This document shows positions 1 to 12,500 of a DNA stretch of 64,000 nucleotides, piece after piece. Below the pieces are notes generated by a model, which did no database searches, was not told the DNA's origin, and saw only the letters and a list, made by a program, of their open reading frames with translations. Source of the DNA: Diatrype stigma (lineage: Eukaryota; Ascomycota; Sordariomycetes; Xylariales; Diatrypaceae). Where the stretch lies: contig JAKJXP020000107.1 of the NCBI GenBank assembly GCA_022225965.2, forward strand, positions 82,337 to 146,336, in the 5' to 3' direction. Each line of letters begins with the position of its first letter. The stretch's first letter is position 1. The position numbers were made by a program, and so were the translations under genes.

Positions 1-1
1 G

Positions 2-142
2 CCTACCATGATGCCTATGGGCGATGCGCAGATAGCCGATCCGCAGCTAGGACACCCGCAGCCGCCAGGCGGCCAGCAGATAGGGAATTCCCATATGATT
101 CCCATGGAGCAAACAAATATAATGCCACAAGGGGCGATGTAA
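2..142 (+). CDS. 3' end of a gene truncated by the window edge (Met/Gln/Pro/Gly-rich C-terminus)
   Basis: An open frame runs from the first bases of the window to a TAA stop at 140-142, giving 46 residues with no upstream start inside the window. The composition is strongly biased to Met, Gln, Pro and Gly, with repeated MMPMG-like and PQPPGG-like stretches, as in the low-complexity tails of fungal transcription regulators and RNA-binding proteins. The frame stays open exactly to the edge and the biased composition is typical of a real tail, so I read it as the last part of a plus-strand gene lying to the left. The family cannot be told from this piece. It could still be a chance open frame. 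Confidence 0.45.
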   Translation, partial: PTMMPMGDAQIADPQLGHPQPPGGQQIGNSHMIPMEQTNIMPQGAM

Positions 143-1023
143 TCCGTCCGTCCGTGTTGTATCACACGGGATTGGCTTGCAGATGTAGGGGCTGGTACAT
201 GAAAATGGATTCAGGGCGTTGTTGAGGCTGAGACGCGGAGTTAGACGACCCGTCGTCTCATACATAGGATCTGGCTGGATTTGATTGAGTCTAGTAATCT
301 GCTCAAGGGAAAACATCAACCTTCACCATCATCACCGTCGTGTTGCTTTTTTATGGTCAGCATTTCAGAAAGGTCGCGCATATTTCCATGAAGAAATTGG
401 AAAACCCAGTGGCAAAAAGAACCTGCTGATTAAAAAACCCGGCCCGGTTCTGTGGTCAGCTATTGTTGATTTTTCGCTCCACCTGTACAATAAATGTCTA
501 TACGGGATAGAAATCAGTCATGAGATGAAATGAAGCATGTGTTCATACGTGTGTTCTCAGTGGTGCAACCTTATAGACTCCTACATCCTACAGAAACAGC
601 AGGCAGGCCCTCCGGAATGCCTGAATGCGGCGAGGAAGTTCATTCTGCTTTGCTAAGTGCACATTCATGTAGCCAAGACGTTTATTCGACGGACAAAACA
701 CGCAAGCACATGATAGGCTTTACTGTCTCTAGGAGAAGTTGTGTATGATAGAAGGCGAGGATGCCTAGGGGTTACCTATAGGCTATAAGTATATGCAATG
801 CAGATGGTCTATCTTTTCCGGCTGATACTGCTATACAGTTATAACATAACCACATACCAACATCAAACAGAGTAGCGTTCGTTTCATGATTACACTTCAT
901 CTAACGAAGTACGTAAGCATTTTATAATAGTAAAGCCGCCTTCAGCCCCATCCACAAGTCCCTTTGCATCAAGACAGCATGTACTACCTAGCTACCTACC
1001 CTTTGCTTGATCTAGAAACGTAG

Positions 1024-1050
1024 ACTCGACTCGACTCGACTCGACTCGAA
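1024..1050. repeat. ACTCG pentanucleotide microsatellite
   Basis: Five tandem copies of the 5-bp unit ACTCG, uninterrupted, in intergenic DNA. Confidence 0.85.
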
Positions 1051-1157
1051 CTGTCTACACACATGAAGGTCGATCGTGCATATAGCATATAAGTGAGCGC
1101 CTCCTTGTTAGCCAGCCAAGGTTGAAGACAAAGTCCCGGCCACAGAATTGCCAAAGA

Positions 1158-1183
1158 TAGGTAGGTAGGTACCTACCTACCTA
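1158..1183. repeat. Perfect 26-bp TAGG/CCTA palindrome
   Basis: Three TAGG units run straight into three CCTA units, giving arms 1158-1170 and 1171-1183 that are exact reverse complements with no loop. TAGG/CCTA tracts recur across this window (for example around 5513, 6965, 22049, 45022 and 53721). This is the clearest palindromic copy seen. Confidence 0.85.
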
Positions 1184-2111
1184 GGTACTCGCCTTGTCTC
1201 TATTAGAGCCAGTACGATCAAAACAGCTATAGATATATACTGAAGGGCAGCAGACTCTTGCTTTGCCAACTTGGCAATATGGGTAGTTGTCCATTCTGGC
1301 GTGGGACAGGGAGGGGGGTTAGGCAAATGGCCATCGAACAACGAGCGGCACGATCCATAGGTATCAGCTTACCGAGTCCGACGATAGTAGCTAGTTGAAG
1401 AATGCAACATGCCTTCCTCACGATGACTGGGATTCACTCCATACGCTCTCTCGAGTAATCTTGATTCGAGAGAGAGGATATTGGGACAAGAGTATATATA
1501 ATCAGTTTGTGGTTTCTGTATAGTAAACACACAACGCTTTTTCGTTCATTCCTCACTCGCCTAAGCACGTTCCAACAAAGTGCCTAGAACTAATAACGGA
1601 GCGCTCTAATCGTGAGTTATGTACATACCATACCATATGCAATGCAAGCGAGCAAGTAAACACCAAAATGGCAATCCAGATGCGTGGCTGACCGCGGTGC
1701 GTCCATACATAGTTCCAAGCAACCGGCGCAAAAAAAATAGGTATGCATGGTGATTAAAGTTCCTGAACTCCTATAATCGATGCAATGGTCTTGGTCCCAG
1801 ACCATTTTCCCGACACATGCTTTGCCGCCTTTGTTTATTCGTTCGTTCGTTCGTGCATCCGTGCATCCATTCATCCGTCCTTTATGCTGTGGTCGAACTG
1901 ACTCTCTATGTTTCGCTATGCTTCGGCAAAAAAGACAACGATGCTTGTGGTGAAATGTGGTGTAAGAGTAAGAGTAAGAGAAGCAGTTGCTATAGGCGCA
2001 ATACTGCCCTCAGGGTATCGTAAAGTATTGTAATTAGGTATGGGTTCGACTGCTTCATGCGAGTCTGTATAATAGGCCCAAGGCAGACAAGACAGGCGAA
2101 TATAGAAAGCC

Positions 2112-5100
2112 TCAAGCTTGGTCTGCTGGGTTCCACTTGTTCAAGTATGTGGAGATGACACTGAGAGGTGTTTAGTTGGATAGTACTTAGAAGAGCAAGT
2201 CATCCAAGACTTACTTGGGGGAGTCCTTGGGAGATTCCCTCTCCTCCGAGGAGTCCTCTTTCTTGATACTCCCTCGGTTTCGACCCTTGGACACGTTGTT
2301 AACGTTCCATCCTCGAATCGTCGTAGGCCCACTACGTGGGGGTGGCTCGTTGGCTCTGTAGTCCTTGATGGCCTCCTTGTGATCGTAATGGGCCAACCGC
2401 AATTCCGTGCTGCCATTAGCAGGCCACGGCCGGTTATGTGGGATTGGCGCCGCGGCTATCTTGCGATACTTTCCGTTGCCGCTGCCGTTCGAAGAACCCG
2501 AGCCCCGCTGGCGAGGTGTATGCGCAGGCGGCGAAGGGCTAATCATAGGAGGTATGGGTGGCCCAGGAGGTCCGGGGACCGGCCCCATCTGAACTGGCAC
2601 AGTGGCTAGTTGTGCTTGTCCCGGCATGGGAGGGGAGTATATTGGATAACCTCCCATGTGTGGCGGAGGGGGCTGGCTATGGACCATGCCAGGACCTCCG
2701 AGAGGCGGAGGTCCTGGCATGAAAGCTCCTGGATCTGGGATCGAATAGCTGTGGTGGAACGATCGCGCTGGAGCCGGGGGGTAGAAATTGCCCGAATTGG
2801 TGTGGATCATCCCCCGCGAAGAGTCAAAGTCTTGTGGTCGCGAAGGTGGTCGCGGAGGCACTTCTACTATAGGGGCCTTATCTCGTCTGGATGGTCTAAG
2901 AGGGGGCAGCACAGGGCTGCTTTTGGCATGCACCTGGCTTGAAAAGGGATTTCTGGGTGTAGTACCCCGGGGCTGTAGGTCCAAGTCTTGAGGGGGCGCT
3001 GGTGCAATATTTGCATACGCCGTAGGAGGATTCAAGGCAGTCTGCAAGAAGGCGTTCGGAGGCGCCGGGGGGTGGGGAGGCATGCCCAAAAGTTGAGGGT
3101 CTATCATTGACGAGTCTGCGACGAAATGGGGCTCTGGGGGTTCGGGTGGATGCGAGACGGATTCAGCTACATCAGCTAGCATCGACAAGTTGAACGTGTC
3201 TACCGAGAGTGGCATTGGAGCAACCGGCTCGGTGTTGGTGAACACATCCCGGACTGCGTCATAGGGACGTGAAGATCGCTGGTTGATGGGCGGAAGTACT
3301 GGTCGTTCCACATCCAGATAGGCGGCAGCATGTAGCAGTTGGTTAGCCCGCTCTCGGCGCTCTTGCTCGACCAGTTCCTCAGATAGGCAGCGACTCTGTT
3401 CAATGGTCTCCTGGTTCTCGTCGGTAGCTGCAGCCAGCCTTTCGAGCGCCGAGCGTTCCCGTTCACGCATCTCTTCTGTGACGATGTCTTCCGTATCAAT
3501 GTCTTCCTCTTCGCAGAAACTTCCTAGCATCTTCAACATAGCCCCCTTCCTAGCATCCTGCTCTAGACTCTGATCCATAAGCTTGACTCTAACACTGCGG
3601 GATGAGGGTAAGGTATGGCCATCTGGTGTAACAACTATCACAGGCTTTGTACCATCGACGTGTTCGCCCGGTGGCTCCGCCTCGTTTATAGAGTCTTGCA
3701 TGAATAAGCCATACTCGGGGTGGAGGTTGTGTTTCTTGACGACCTCGGGATCCAATTCGTTCTCGCCGTATTCAAGGCAGTTATAGGTGACGATGGTCTG
3801 GTCCACATGCCATGTGCCAGAATTGGGATTATTGAGGAACTTGCCTCTCGTCGCCTTGGTCGCCTTCCTTGTGGAATCGTTCGCAGAGTCCCGGAACCCA
3901 ATCTCATCGTCAGTCCATTCGAAGAGGGGTGGGATGATAATCCGATTTTGTGCCTTCGGACCTCTTCTGGAGACGGTTCGGACACCATAAACATCAGCAT
4001 CCGACGCTCCGTTAGGAAGACCGGGAACATCTATGGCTACCGTCGCAACCTCGGCGTTCTGCTCGGGTATGGGGGTTTGCTCGTCTAGAACGACACCAGG
4101 AGATTGCGCATTTGATCCTTGCTCAGCGTCCGCTTCTTGTTCCGCTGAAAGCAGGCCTCCAATGTGCCGTGGTTGAGGAGTTGCTACATCCTCGCCATTT
4201 TCGGCCTTCACATTAGCTACCTCGTCACGTGCCGAGCCGTTTCTGTCTTGGCTTGTACCGGTACCGAGGGCGGACTTCTTTGCGTCGGGCTGGCTTTCGG
4301 GCTGTTCTTCTGCTTTCCGTTTGCCAGTAGCTTTATTCTTGCCTTTACCCTGGACCTTATTGCCCGTTTTCTTGGAGTCTTCCAACAGGCTGGGGAATGG
4401 CACCTCGATGCCATTGCGCATCATTCTATAGGGACCTTGTTGTTGTACAACCTCATCAGGTCGCTGGACATACGTGTAGTTCTTGTTGGGGGTCTAGGTC
4501 AAATTAGATATGTCACCAAGGTAATCATCAATTCATAATATTGGTGCCGACTTACATTGACCGGGGCGCCTTCGCGACGTAGCCCGGACAGGATGCCTGT
4601 ACGGTTAAGAGACCCATCGAGAAACTCCTCTGTCTTGTAGTTAAATTGGTTCTAAAAAACGTGAGTAGTTGAGACGTGAGAAGGGGGTGAGAATAAGCCA
4701 ACTTACGTGAAATTCGATATGAGTGACCTCCGAGTCCAGTTCGAATGTGTGTTTGGCGGCCCCGAGATTGACGTCGAGGTCCCGATCTGCCGCGGCCATA
4801 GCGGCCTCGAGTCTCTCGTCGAGTTGCTTCTGCAGAATCTGATACTCGGGTACTCCCTGATGGGCTGTAGGATTCTCCAGCATAGACTTGATGGTCGCCT
4901 CGGCAACCTCCTCAAGGGCCGGCTTGACGGCCTTAGTAACCTCTACATAGAGGGCGGCGAGCTCTTGCTGCCGTTCATAAGCGGCTTGGACACGAGGATC
5001 TGCGTAGGCCTTGGCCTTTCGACCGCGACCTCTAGTTCCCTTTTTGGGCGGTGCAGGCTTCTTCGCCTTCTTATTCGCACCTTTACCGACGGCCTTTCTG

Positions 5101-5159
5101 CCTTTTCCCTTCGCTGGACTAGGTGCCGGCGTAGGGACGGCTTGAGAAGCGGCATCCAT
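2112..5159 (-). CDS. Unrecognised nuclear-type protein, lysine-rich N-terminus and proline-rich C-terminus
   Basis: Four exons on the minus strand: 5159-4707, 4651-4556, 4493-2215 and 2160-2112, joined by introns with GTAAGT donors, for 958 residues. The first two joins keep frame at phase 0. If the last 54-nt intron is retained, translation stops at 2211 after SPKDSPK and gives 943 residues. Residues about 18-50 are a Lys/Gly/Pro-rich stretch resembling a nuclear localisation signal. Residues about 80-145 look helical. A more ordinary block around residues 360-500 contains PPLFEWTDDEIGF followed by a charged helical stretch, and from about 640 to 880 the chain is rich in Pro, Gly and Met. 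I do not recognise the family. The composition suggests a chromatin or transcription-associated protein, which is inference only. The ATG at 5159 was chosen because it opens the first exon and is followed at once by the basic region. Confidence 0.75.
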
Positions 5160-7652
5160 GGTGGCGGTTGTGGTTCATGTACTAGGTATGGTTTGGGGTA
5201 TGATGGATGGGAGAGAAGATGTAAGTAGTAAAGGGTGGAAAAGATTAGATGCAGGTTTGGATGCTGCAGGCTACGTTGGATGCAAGACTGCAATGCTTGG
5301 ATCAGAATGCTGGATTACCAAACCGCACAAAAAGAAGGGTGTATGATATGATACTGGAAAGGAATATGAAGAATACGACCTATTTCCGAGTAGCGGGTGA
5401 CGTGCAGGTGGAAGAGCGTGGTCGCTAACTTTTGAAGGTGAAAAAGGCTTTGACTTTGGTTGGAGTGTCAAAAGGTGTAGGTGTGAATGTGAGTGAGTGC
5501 GATGTATGTAGGTATGTACCTAGTAGCCACTGCATGTAGGTACAGCGCAGTACTTGCAGTGGTGGTAGTGGGTAGGCAGGTAGTGTAAGTATCATTAGAG
5601 GTCCCAAATGATTGGTATTGGTATTGGTACTGGCATTGGTATTGGTGTCGGAACCGTGGGAGCAGCCGAGAAAAGAGAGAACCCGAATACCTAAGGGACC
5701 GGGAAGATGATGAGTTTGGCTGCAGCTGACGGACAGCTCGGAAGGTCGCTAGAAGAATAATACAAAGTCTGACTCTGGTTCCCTACCTACATGTGTAGGT
5801 ATGATCCCCGACGTTGTCAGCGACCTGGAGATCCAGCAAAGAACACTATGTATCCTAGGTGCCTAGGCAGGTATAGAGACAGATTTGACAAGATCTGGTT
5901 TTCATCGAGCCAGGCCAAGATGTACGTACAATACAAGCAACCAGCCAGTCAAAAGCGATTATACGTTCCAAGGTTGGTTACCTACCAAACTACCAGACAG
6001 CCAGACAGCCAGAGGCCCAGAGTCCATCGTCCAATACGGAAGCCCCAGGCGATTCAATGGTGCTAACTAACGGTGCTAATGGCGCTGATGGTGCTGATGG
6101 TGCACTTCCACATCGAGTCAAAGCTCGCTGTTAGGCCGTCTCCAGCGCTCTGGTTGGTCCGGAGCTTAAGTTTTGCCGACGGGGCCTCGAACATCCCATG
6201 AAATCGGCCATCCACGATGGATCCGTTTGGACCAACGTGCATCCATCCGCCCTCCTCCCTACCTAACCTAGGTACATATGCAAGGCATTGAATCGTTCAA
6301 GCACGCTGCTTTTCTCTCTCCCGCTCACCCGCTTGCTCGCTCGCTCTCTCTTCATTGGACTGCACTATGGTTGGAACCTAACTACAGGTTCTCCAACTCA
6401 AAGTATCGCGGTGCTTATGCTTGGTGAGTGACTGTTGGCTCAGCTAGGTATATACAACGCAGTAAGCGCTGATTGCTTGTAGCAATGGACTACATCGGCC
6501 CCTTCAATATAGGGGCGGTCTCTCTAGTTCTTATGAGTTATTGTATACTTATATGGTCCTCTAATACGTGTTGATTCCTGCCACCTACGCTAAGAGGCAA
6601 ATTGGGTTTAACTTTCTGTTTGTCTTCACTGCTTAAGTTCAGATCCGGCTGCGGTAAATCAACAGCACGATCAATTATGCCTTACTTCTAGAGGATAGGA
6701 TATACACAGAGATCACCTAGAGATCAAGCACGCCGAACTAATTTACTATGAGTAGGGGTGATGCCACGTGAGCAGTGTGTATATACTACAATGTGTATAT
6801 ACTATATATACACGCATGCGTAGTCGAGAGTGCTAGCACCTCCGTACTTAAGTAGACAGCTAGATATTTATACGGTCTATAAGCAGACATAGAACAAACA
6901 TGAGGTTTCCAGTGCCAACGTGGGATCGGTGTAACCTCGATGACTCTCCTACATATGTGACTACCTACTAGACAAAGCATACCTAGGTATGGTACTGTAC
7001 ATGTAAACAAGGTTGTTTCTGTTTGTACAGCAGCAGTGACACCCTCCCGAGCCTGATAGTTACTTAACCTGGTGGTATGCGCCAATCCCACGCTGCCACT
7101 ACCGCGCTGAAATTCCTGCTGCGTCTAACTACAGGGGTCGCTTGGGTCCTGGCCCCTGGGAATCTGGGATGGCCCCCGGTCTAACTGGAGCCTTCTTAGA
7201 CCACTTCCGGATTGAGTCAAGCCTGCATCTTCCCGAACAGCCCGCCCTGCAGCCGAAAAGGTGGGGGTCGGCGGGAGCCCCTCGAGCCACAAATCTACCA
7301 ATGCCACAAGTGACAACAACAGTGACAACAGGGCACTGAGCCTTATGTAGGTACGACCTAGTCTAACTAGCAGCCTACAGCCTAAGTTACATACATACCT
7401 AGCCTGCCTACCTCATACATACGTGCATAGCTGGTACTTGCATACCGATCCACGACATCCCGCATTGCATCGTAACCTCAACCTCACCCGGCAGAGCTTC
7501 CCAGCGTCGCGTATTGTCTCGGAACGCCTTCCGATTGAATCACAGAACACTCTCGCGCCGCGAATATTTATCACCCTTCTCAGCATGTGCCGGTAGCGCA
7601 ACCTCAATCGTAGCTGGCGACGACGAAGACGACGACGACGACAACGGCAACA
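5160..7652. other. Intergenic between divergent genes, repeat-rich
   Basis: About 2.5 kb between the divergent unrecognised gene and BMT5, so it should contain both promoters. Short frames here show no protein-like character. Tandem motifs include ATTGGT units at about 5611-5650, CTGATGGTG-like 9-bp units at about 6064-6101, several CCTA/TAGG tracts, and AT-rich alternating TATATAC stretches near 6776-6811. Confidence 0.55.
5611..5650. repeat. ATTGGT hexanucleotide repeat
   Basis: About six imperfect copies of ATTGGT (variants ACTGGC and GTCGG) in the upstream region of the minus-strand gene. Confidence 0.75.
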
Positions 7653-7793
7653 ATGGGGAAGCGCCGCAGACTCGCACAGAGCGCCCAGCCGCCACCACCG
7701 CCTCGAAAACGCGCGAAGCAGTCCGGCGGCAGCAACAGCGCCGCGGCGGGAGGCAAGGCAAAGACCGACAGCGCCACGCCGAAGAAAGGCGCG

Positions 7794-7830
<37 letters not shown>

Positions 7831-8630
7831 AGGCACAGCATGCGGAACCGACCATCCCGTTCTCCCCCGAGGACAAGATCCTGCTGGTCGGCGACGGGGA
7901 CCTCAGCTTCGCCGCGTCCCTGGTCGAGCACCACTACTGCGCCGACGTGACGGCCACGGTGCTGGAGAAGAGCGCCGAGGAGCTGGCGGAGAAGTACCCG
8001 CAGGCGGCGGAGAACATCGCGAAGATCGAGGCCGAGGGCAGCCGGGTGCTGTTCCACGTCGACGCGACGACCATGCGGCCGTTCCAGACCGGCAAAGCAG
8101 GGAGGGGCAAGGGCAAGGATGCAAGCGACGGCGCCGGCGTCGGCGTCATGGACCGGATCATCTTCAACTTCCCGCACGTGGGCGGGAAGAGCACGGACGT
8201 GAACCGGCAGGTGCGGTACAACCAGGAGCTGCTGGTGTCGTTCTTCCGGCGGGCGGTGCCGTCGCTCGCGCCGGGCGGCGCCATCGTCGTGACGCTGTTC
8301 GAGGGCGAGCCGTACACGCTCTGGAACGTGCGCGACCTGGCGCGCCACGGCGGCCAGCTGCGCGTCGAGCGCAGCTTCCGCTTCCAGGCCGCCGCGTACC
8401 CGGGCTACCGCCACGCCCGCACGCTCGGCGTCGTGCGGAGCCGCCGGACCGGCGAGGCCGCCGAGGGCGCCTGGAAGGGCGAGGAGCGCGCCGCGCGGAG
8501 CTACGTCTTCGTCCGCAAGGATGACGATGGTGGCGATGGTGGTAGTGTGCGCAAGCTACCCGCGGCTCCTCCGAAAGGAAAGAAGAAGAGGCCTAGAGCG
8601 GAAGATAGCGACTCGTCGGGTGATGACTAA
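7653..8630 (+). CDS. BMT5: 25S rRNA (uridine-N3)-methyltransferase, BMT5-like (DUF2431)
   Basis: Single-exon frame of 325 residues. Residues 1-65 are basic and low in complexity and include a run of alternating Gln-Ala from a CAGGCA microsatellite. The Rossmann methyltransferase core begins near residue 74 with KILLVGDGDLSFAASL, the nucleotide-binding loop typical of DUF2431 proteins. The family block DRIIFNFPHVGGKSTD follows near residue 167, then YNQELL, LAPGGAIVVTLFEGEPY and the AAYPGYRH motif. In yeast, Bmt5 makes m3U2634 in 25S rRNA in the nucleolus, and the same role is inferred here. The ATG at 7653 opens the basic nucleolar-type leader. The C-terminus is Lys/Asp/Ser-rich. Coding GC at third positions is extreme compared with neighbouring genes. 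Confidence 0.9.
7796..7836 (+). repeat. In-frame CAGGCA microsatellite (Gln-Ala run in BMT5)
   Basis: About six tandem CAGGCA units inside the BMT5 frame encode an alternating Gln-Ala stretch between the basic leader and the catalytic core. Because the unit is 6 bp, copy-number change would keep the frame. Confidence 0.9.
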
Positions 8631-9594
8631 TGACATATGCGCCTTGTTCACATGAATAGGCCTATCTAGCTGGTGGAATCACGACTATATTTAGGGGAAT
8701 ATTTAACACATCAGTTACCGCAAAAGTTCCCGGAACATGTCAAACCGCAAATTAGAACACAATTACTTTCCAGTCGAGATCAAGGCATATCGGAATTCTA
8801 ATGATCTAAATAGAGCAGAGTGCAGTGTATGGCCGATTGCGGTGATTAATAGAGAACTCTGCTAAGGCGGTTACGCATAACAAGATGATATAAAACGTGT
8901 AGTAAAGATATTATACGGAAAGCAGCATGTCGTACGAGCGTCTATCTAGGAACTATAAGGGAACCTGTTAAAGCTGTATACATAGGTAAGAAAGAGATAG
9001 ATGCTCTCTGATTAATATCTACTGTTCCGGTAGGGCATAGTCTAGGTAGCGTTTTACTCGGTTACATTACGAGTAGTAATGAGTATATATACTGAAACAT
9101 TAACCCCTTAATACCCCCGGAAGTTAACCCTAACCTTAAAGTACCACTTTCACATAACTGACCCTGACCCAAACCGCATTATGTGCCTTACGCTAATAAA
9201 CAAAGTAAGAATAATGGCAATATGAGAAATACGATAAGTATATAGCACCCCTGTAGTAAGTCCGCCACATAGCCGTAAGGTGAGTTATGGCTTTACTAAT
9301 AGACCTGAACTTGTAATAGCTTCTTTATTTTGACGCCGGTTTTTTATCTCGCTGTTTTATACGTAGCCACCCCTGAAACACAGCCTCACCCAACTGTTGC
9401 GAGCTTGAAGCAGTTGCAGATTCTGTACTTGGGAGGCTGTGACCGAGTCGCCGAATCGAATGCTCTGCCGAAGTATCAGGTACTATCTGCCGTTGGCTGG
9501 TATCGGGGACAAACGGAGACCCGCAGGGCAGAATCGCATACAATTAGGACCTAGCTGGCCCAGATAGATAATTTCCAAACTATGGCGCTTCCAC
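8631..9594. other. AT-rich intergenic stretch, no gene
   Basis: Convergent spacer between BMT5 and the NACHT gene. It is clearly more AT-rich and TpA-rich than the flanking DNA, with few usable open frames. It could be an old repeat-induced point mutation remnant, but no repeat partner or transposase similarity is visible. Confidence 0.5.
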
Positions 9595-12500
9595 CTACCT
9601 CAATTTTGGCCACAGATTCTGCCTTCTGCCTTTCACTCTGTATCCATGACTCTCCTGACGGCTGGCTATAACATTTTTAGGTTGAAAGTCGCCTATGTCC
9701 TTGTCGGTAAAATCAGTACTACTCGGGCCTGGAATGATCTGTTGCGACAGCCGAAGCCTTTTGGGAACGCGGTTAACCTCGACACCGCGGTGATGCTTCC
9801 TTTTGTGTGTCTGCAAAGACCTGGAGCTAGGAAACCCTACATCGTTGTAGGCACAGCCCTCTTCGTAACAGCGCAATGGCTGCTCATGATGCACTTTATG
9901 GGCTTCTAACTGACTCTTAGTCGGAAACCCGAGTGTGGCGTTATCGCATCCATAGTAGCTACAAACGAAGACTGTTGGCCCGAAGACCTCTTTGAATGTA
10001 ATGAGCTCTGGCTGCGATAAGCCAGTAACATGAGTTCTCCCCATTAGAGATCTGACAAGATCCTGATATCGCGCCATAGCTTGAGCTAGTGGCTGAGGGT
10101 TGGCTGCATCATGGTTTGTGCCTTGAGAAGTGTCAGCGATTGAAGATTCAAGATACGAATATAATCACATAAAATCTTGAACCTTACTGTGATCCAGTTC
10201 GTCCCGTGTTTGTCGTATCACACTATAAATCATCCAAGCTTCTTCCATTGATCCTAACTTTAGTAACCGCCGATCACGTTCGTCAGCTATGTCAATGTTC
10301 TCGGGCTGCCTTTCCGAGCCGTGAATTTTGCGCAGCCTTTCACAAAGCTCGCTGACTTGCTTCACAAGGGCAGCTGAGTCCCTTCCATCTAGACAGTCCA
10401 GCAAATGATTCGCCCAATGGTTGAACGCATATGGCAGAGCTCCATATAGACCCTGTGCGACTCCTATAATATCATCGGGGCTTGAAATCGAGCCATTGAT
10501 GAGATCTAAAGATTGGTTTATCTGACTGAGGCAAGAAAATGCTATGCCTACTTCAGATGCCGAGGCCTGTATGAATGGGCCGCTGGTAGGATCCAAGAGA
10601 AACCTTGATAAATGTCAGTTTTCAACTTTTCACCAAGGGTAGGGGAGGGGGGCTGAGACTCACTGTGGTACTGTTGAATGTACGAATACTAGTGATCCTT
10701 CTGGTCCGTCTTCTAGAAGTGGTTTGCAGATATCAGTGGCGTTCAGGAACGGAAGATCATCCTGGCACATCTTGTGGCAACCTGGATGAATTGCCATTCC
10801 GATCCGCACATGCTGTTTATGCACTGGTTTCCGTCCTTTATGATACATGACCCACGAAAAGATACGCTGTATCTTCGACTGAATACCGACTGAAGATCCG
10901 CTGAGAATATTGTCTAGAATCTTCTTGTACCTGTCGTTACGTTAAATATCATTTCTGGGAATATCAGGGGCTTAAATACATACGCTTTAGCTAGATCTGT
11001 GGGGAGGCTGTCGATCTCTCGCTTGAGCTCGCCCGCACTTGATGCGTTCCGCAATATTTCAAAGATCAAGTGTACCCAGAGAAACATCCCTAGAGTCGTG
11101 ATTAGCGAGGAGCCTCCTCATCTGTCAACTGCATCTTACCATCTGCTTTGTCTAAGATTTCGTTCTGGAGAGATTGGATAGTAGCAGGCTTGAGAGCACC
11201 ATCATACAAACCATTGATTTCATGTAGCCCGCTTTCAATAATCATAGCGAGATCTTTGCGTATGTGGCCCATCTCTTCTCCCAAAGGTAGGCGTGGGGAC
11301 TTCGATAGCTGCGCCCCGATGCTAGGTATATCTTGACTGACTATCATGACCTTGCATGTCGAGGCCCGATCCTTAGTCAACCGTACTAAGTCCTTGATAA
11401 GACGCTGATGCTCAGATGGAATCTCATCGATGCCGTCCACAACGAGACAGACGTCGTTGAGATGTCGCAGAAAGATTGGCAGTATTTCCTTTAGTGTATT
11501 GGCTGAGGGTTGTTTCCCCTTAGCCACATATTCATCATACAGGTAAGGTACCAGGCTCGGAGATATTCTGATCAACTGGGCACAGAAAGACCTCCAAATG
11601 GAGACGGATGCGCTGGAACTTGGCGTATGATAATGGCAAAAGAAGAAGCAGACATGACGGGGGAAATTGCGTAGGTAGTATATGATCTGAGAGCTCAGAA
11701 CCGATTTGCCTGGGTATACATAGGTTAGCAACGCAAAGTGACCTGTACAAGGAGACAGGGGTTATGGTACCGGAACCAGGCTTCCCATGTAACCACAGTA
11801 CTGCATTGTCACGACCACGTCGAAGCCACAATCGGAATTTCTGATGGTTAGTGATCCAAGAAGATGTACCCTCGAAGCAACGACTTCTTAACCATTCAAG
11901 CCTCATCTCTTGGTCCACGTCACCAGCGTCAAGCCACCTAAGGACATCACTGAGTTGCCTTTCCTGCCATTGTTTCTCCCGTTCAATGGATGCTGCAGCA
12001 TCCTTCTCCCTCCACTCGATAGCCGCGGATATGTCCAAGGCGACTGCCTCCCGATCTATTAGATCACTGTTGCGCGCTATTCTCTCAAGAAGACTTTCGA
12101 TGTCAGAGCTGAACCGAACCCATAGGCATGAAAAGAATATCTTCCAATCTGTAGTCGCGGTCAGAAAAGGTCTTCGCTTTTGGCTAGCTTGGCGTACCTG
12201 GCTTCCGAATCAACGAATATGCTTTTGTGTGAAATTCCACGATATCCGCGAATAGAAACGCGAGCAACTGTTGAAACTGGGTGTCTTTCGGGAACACGCC
12301 CGCAAAGCGCGAGAAACGTGGCATGTTGCCACCAATCTTTCCGTACGCCATTAACACCCTGTCGAGAGAATGAGCAGAATCTTGGACTGCCTGTATGAGT
12401 TTTAGCTCATAAGAACAACCGTGCTAAGACTCATACTTGTATGAACCGGAGTAACCCTCGCGGTAATTATATAGAGAACATCACTCACTAGTAACACGAA

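Larger units (their letters stand above)
143..2111. other. Intergenic, no gene recognised
   Basis: About 2 kb between the left-edge partial gene and the 3' end of the next minus-strand gene. Only short frames are present, without domain character or a consistent exon chain. The stretch holds short tandem repeats (a five-base ACTCG unit near 1024-1050, GTAAGA units near 1965-1982) and a 26-bp perfect palindrome of the TAGG type. It probably contains the 3' untranslated regions of both neighbours. Confidence 0.6.

Noticed and set aside
7413..8524. Long frames of over 300 codons on both strands overlapping BMT5
   Set aside because: They are shadows produced by the very high GC at third positions of BMT5. 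They are Arg/Pro/Ala-rich, have no domain, and the BMT5 frame carries the conserved motifs.
9124..9145. Telomere-like TTAACCCTAACC sequence
   Set aside because: Only about two imperfect units, too short to be a telomeric array or interstitial telomere.
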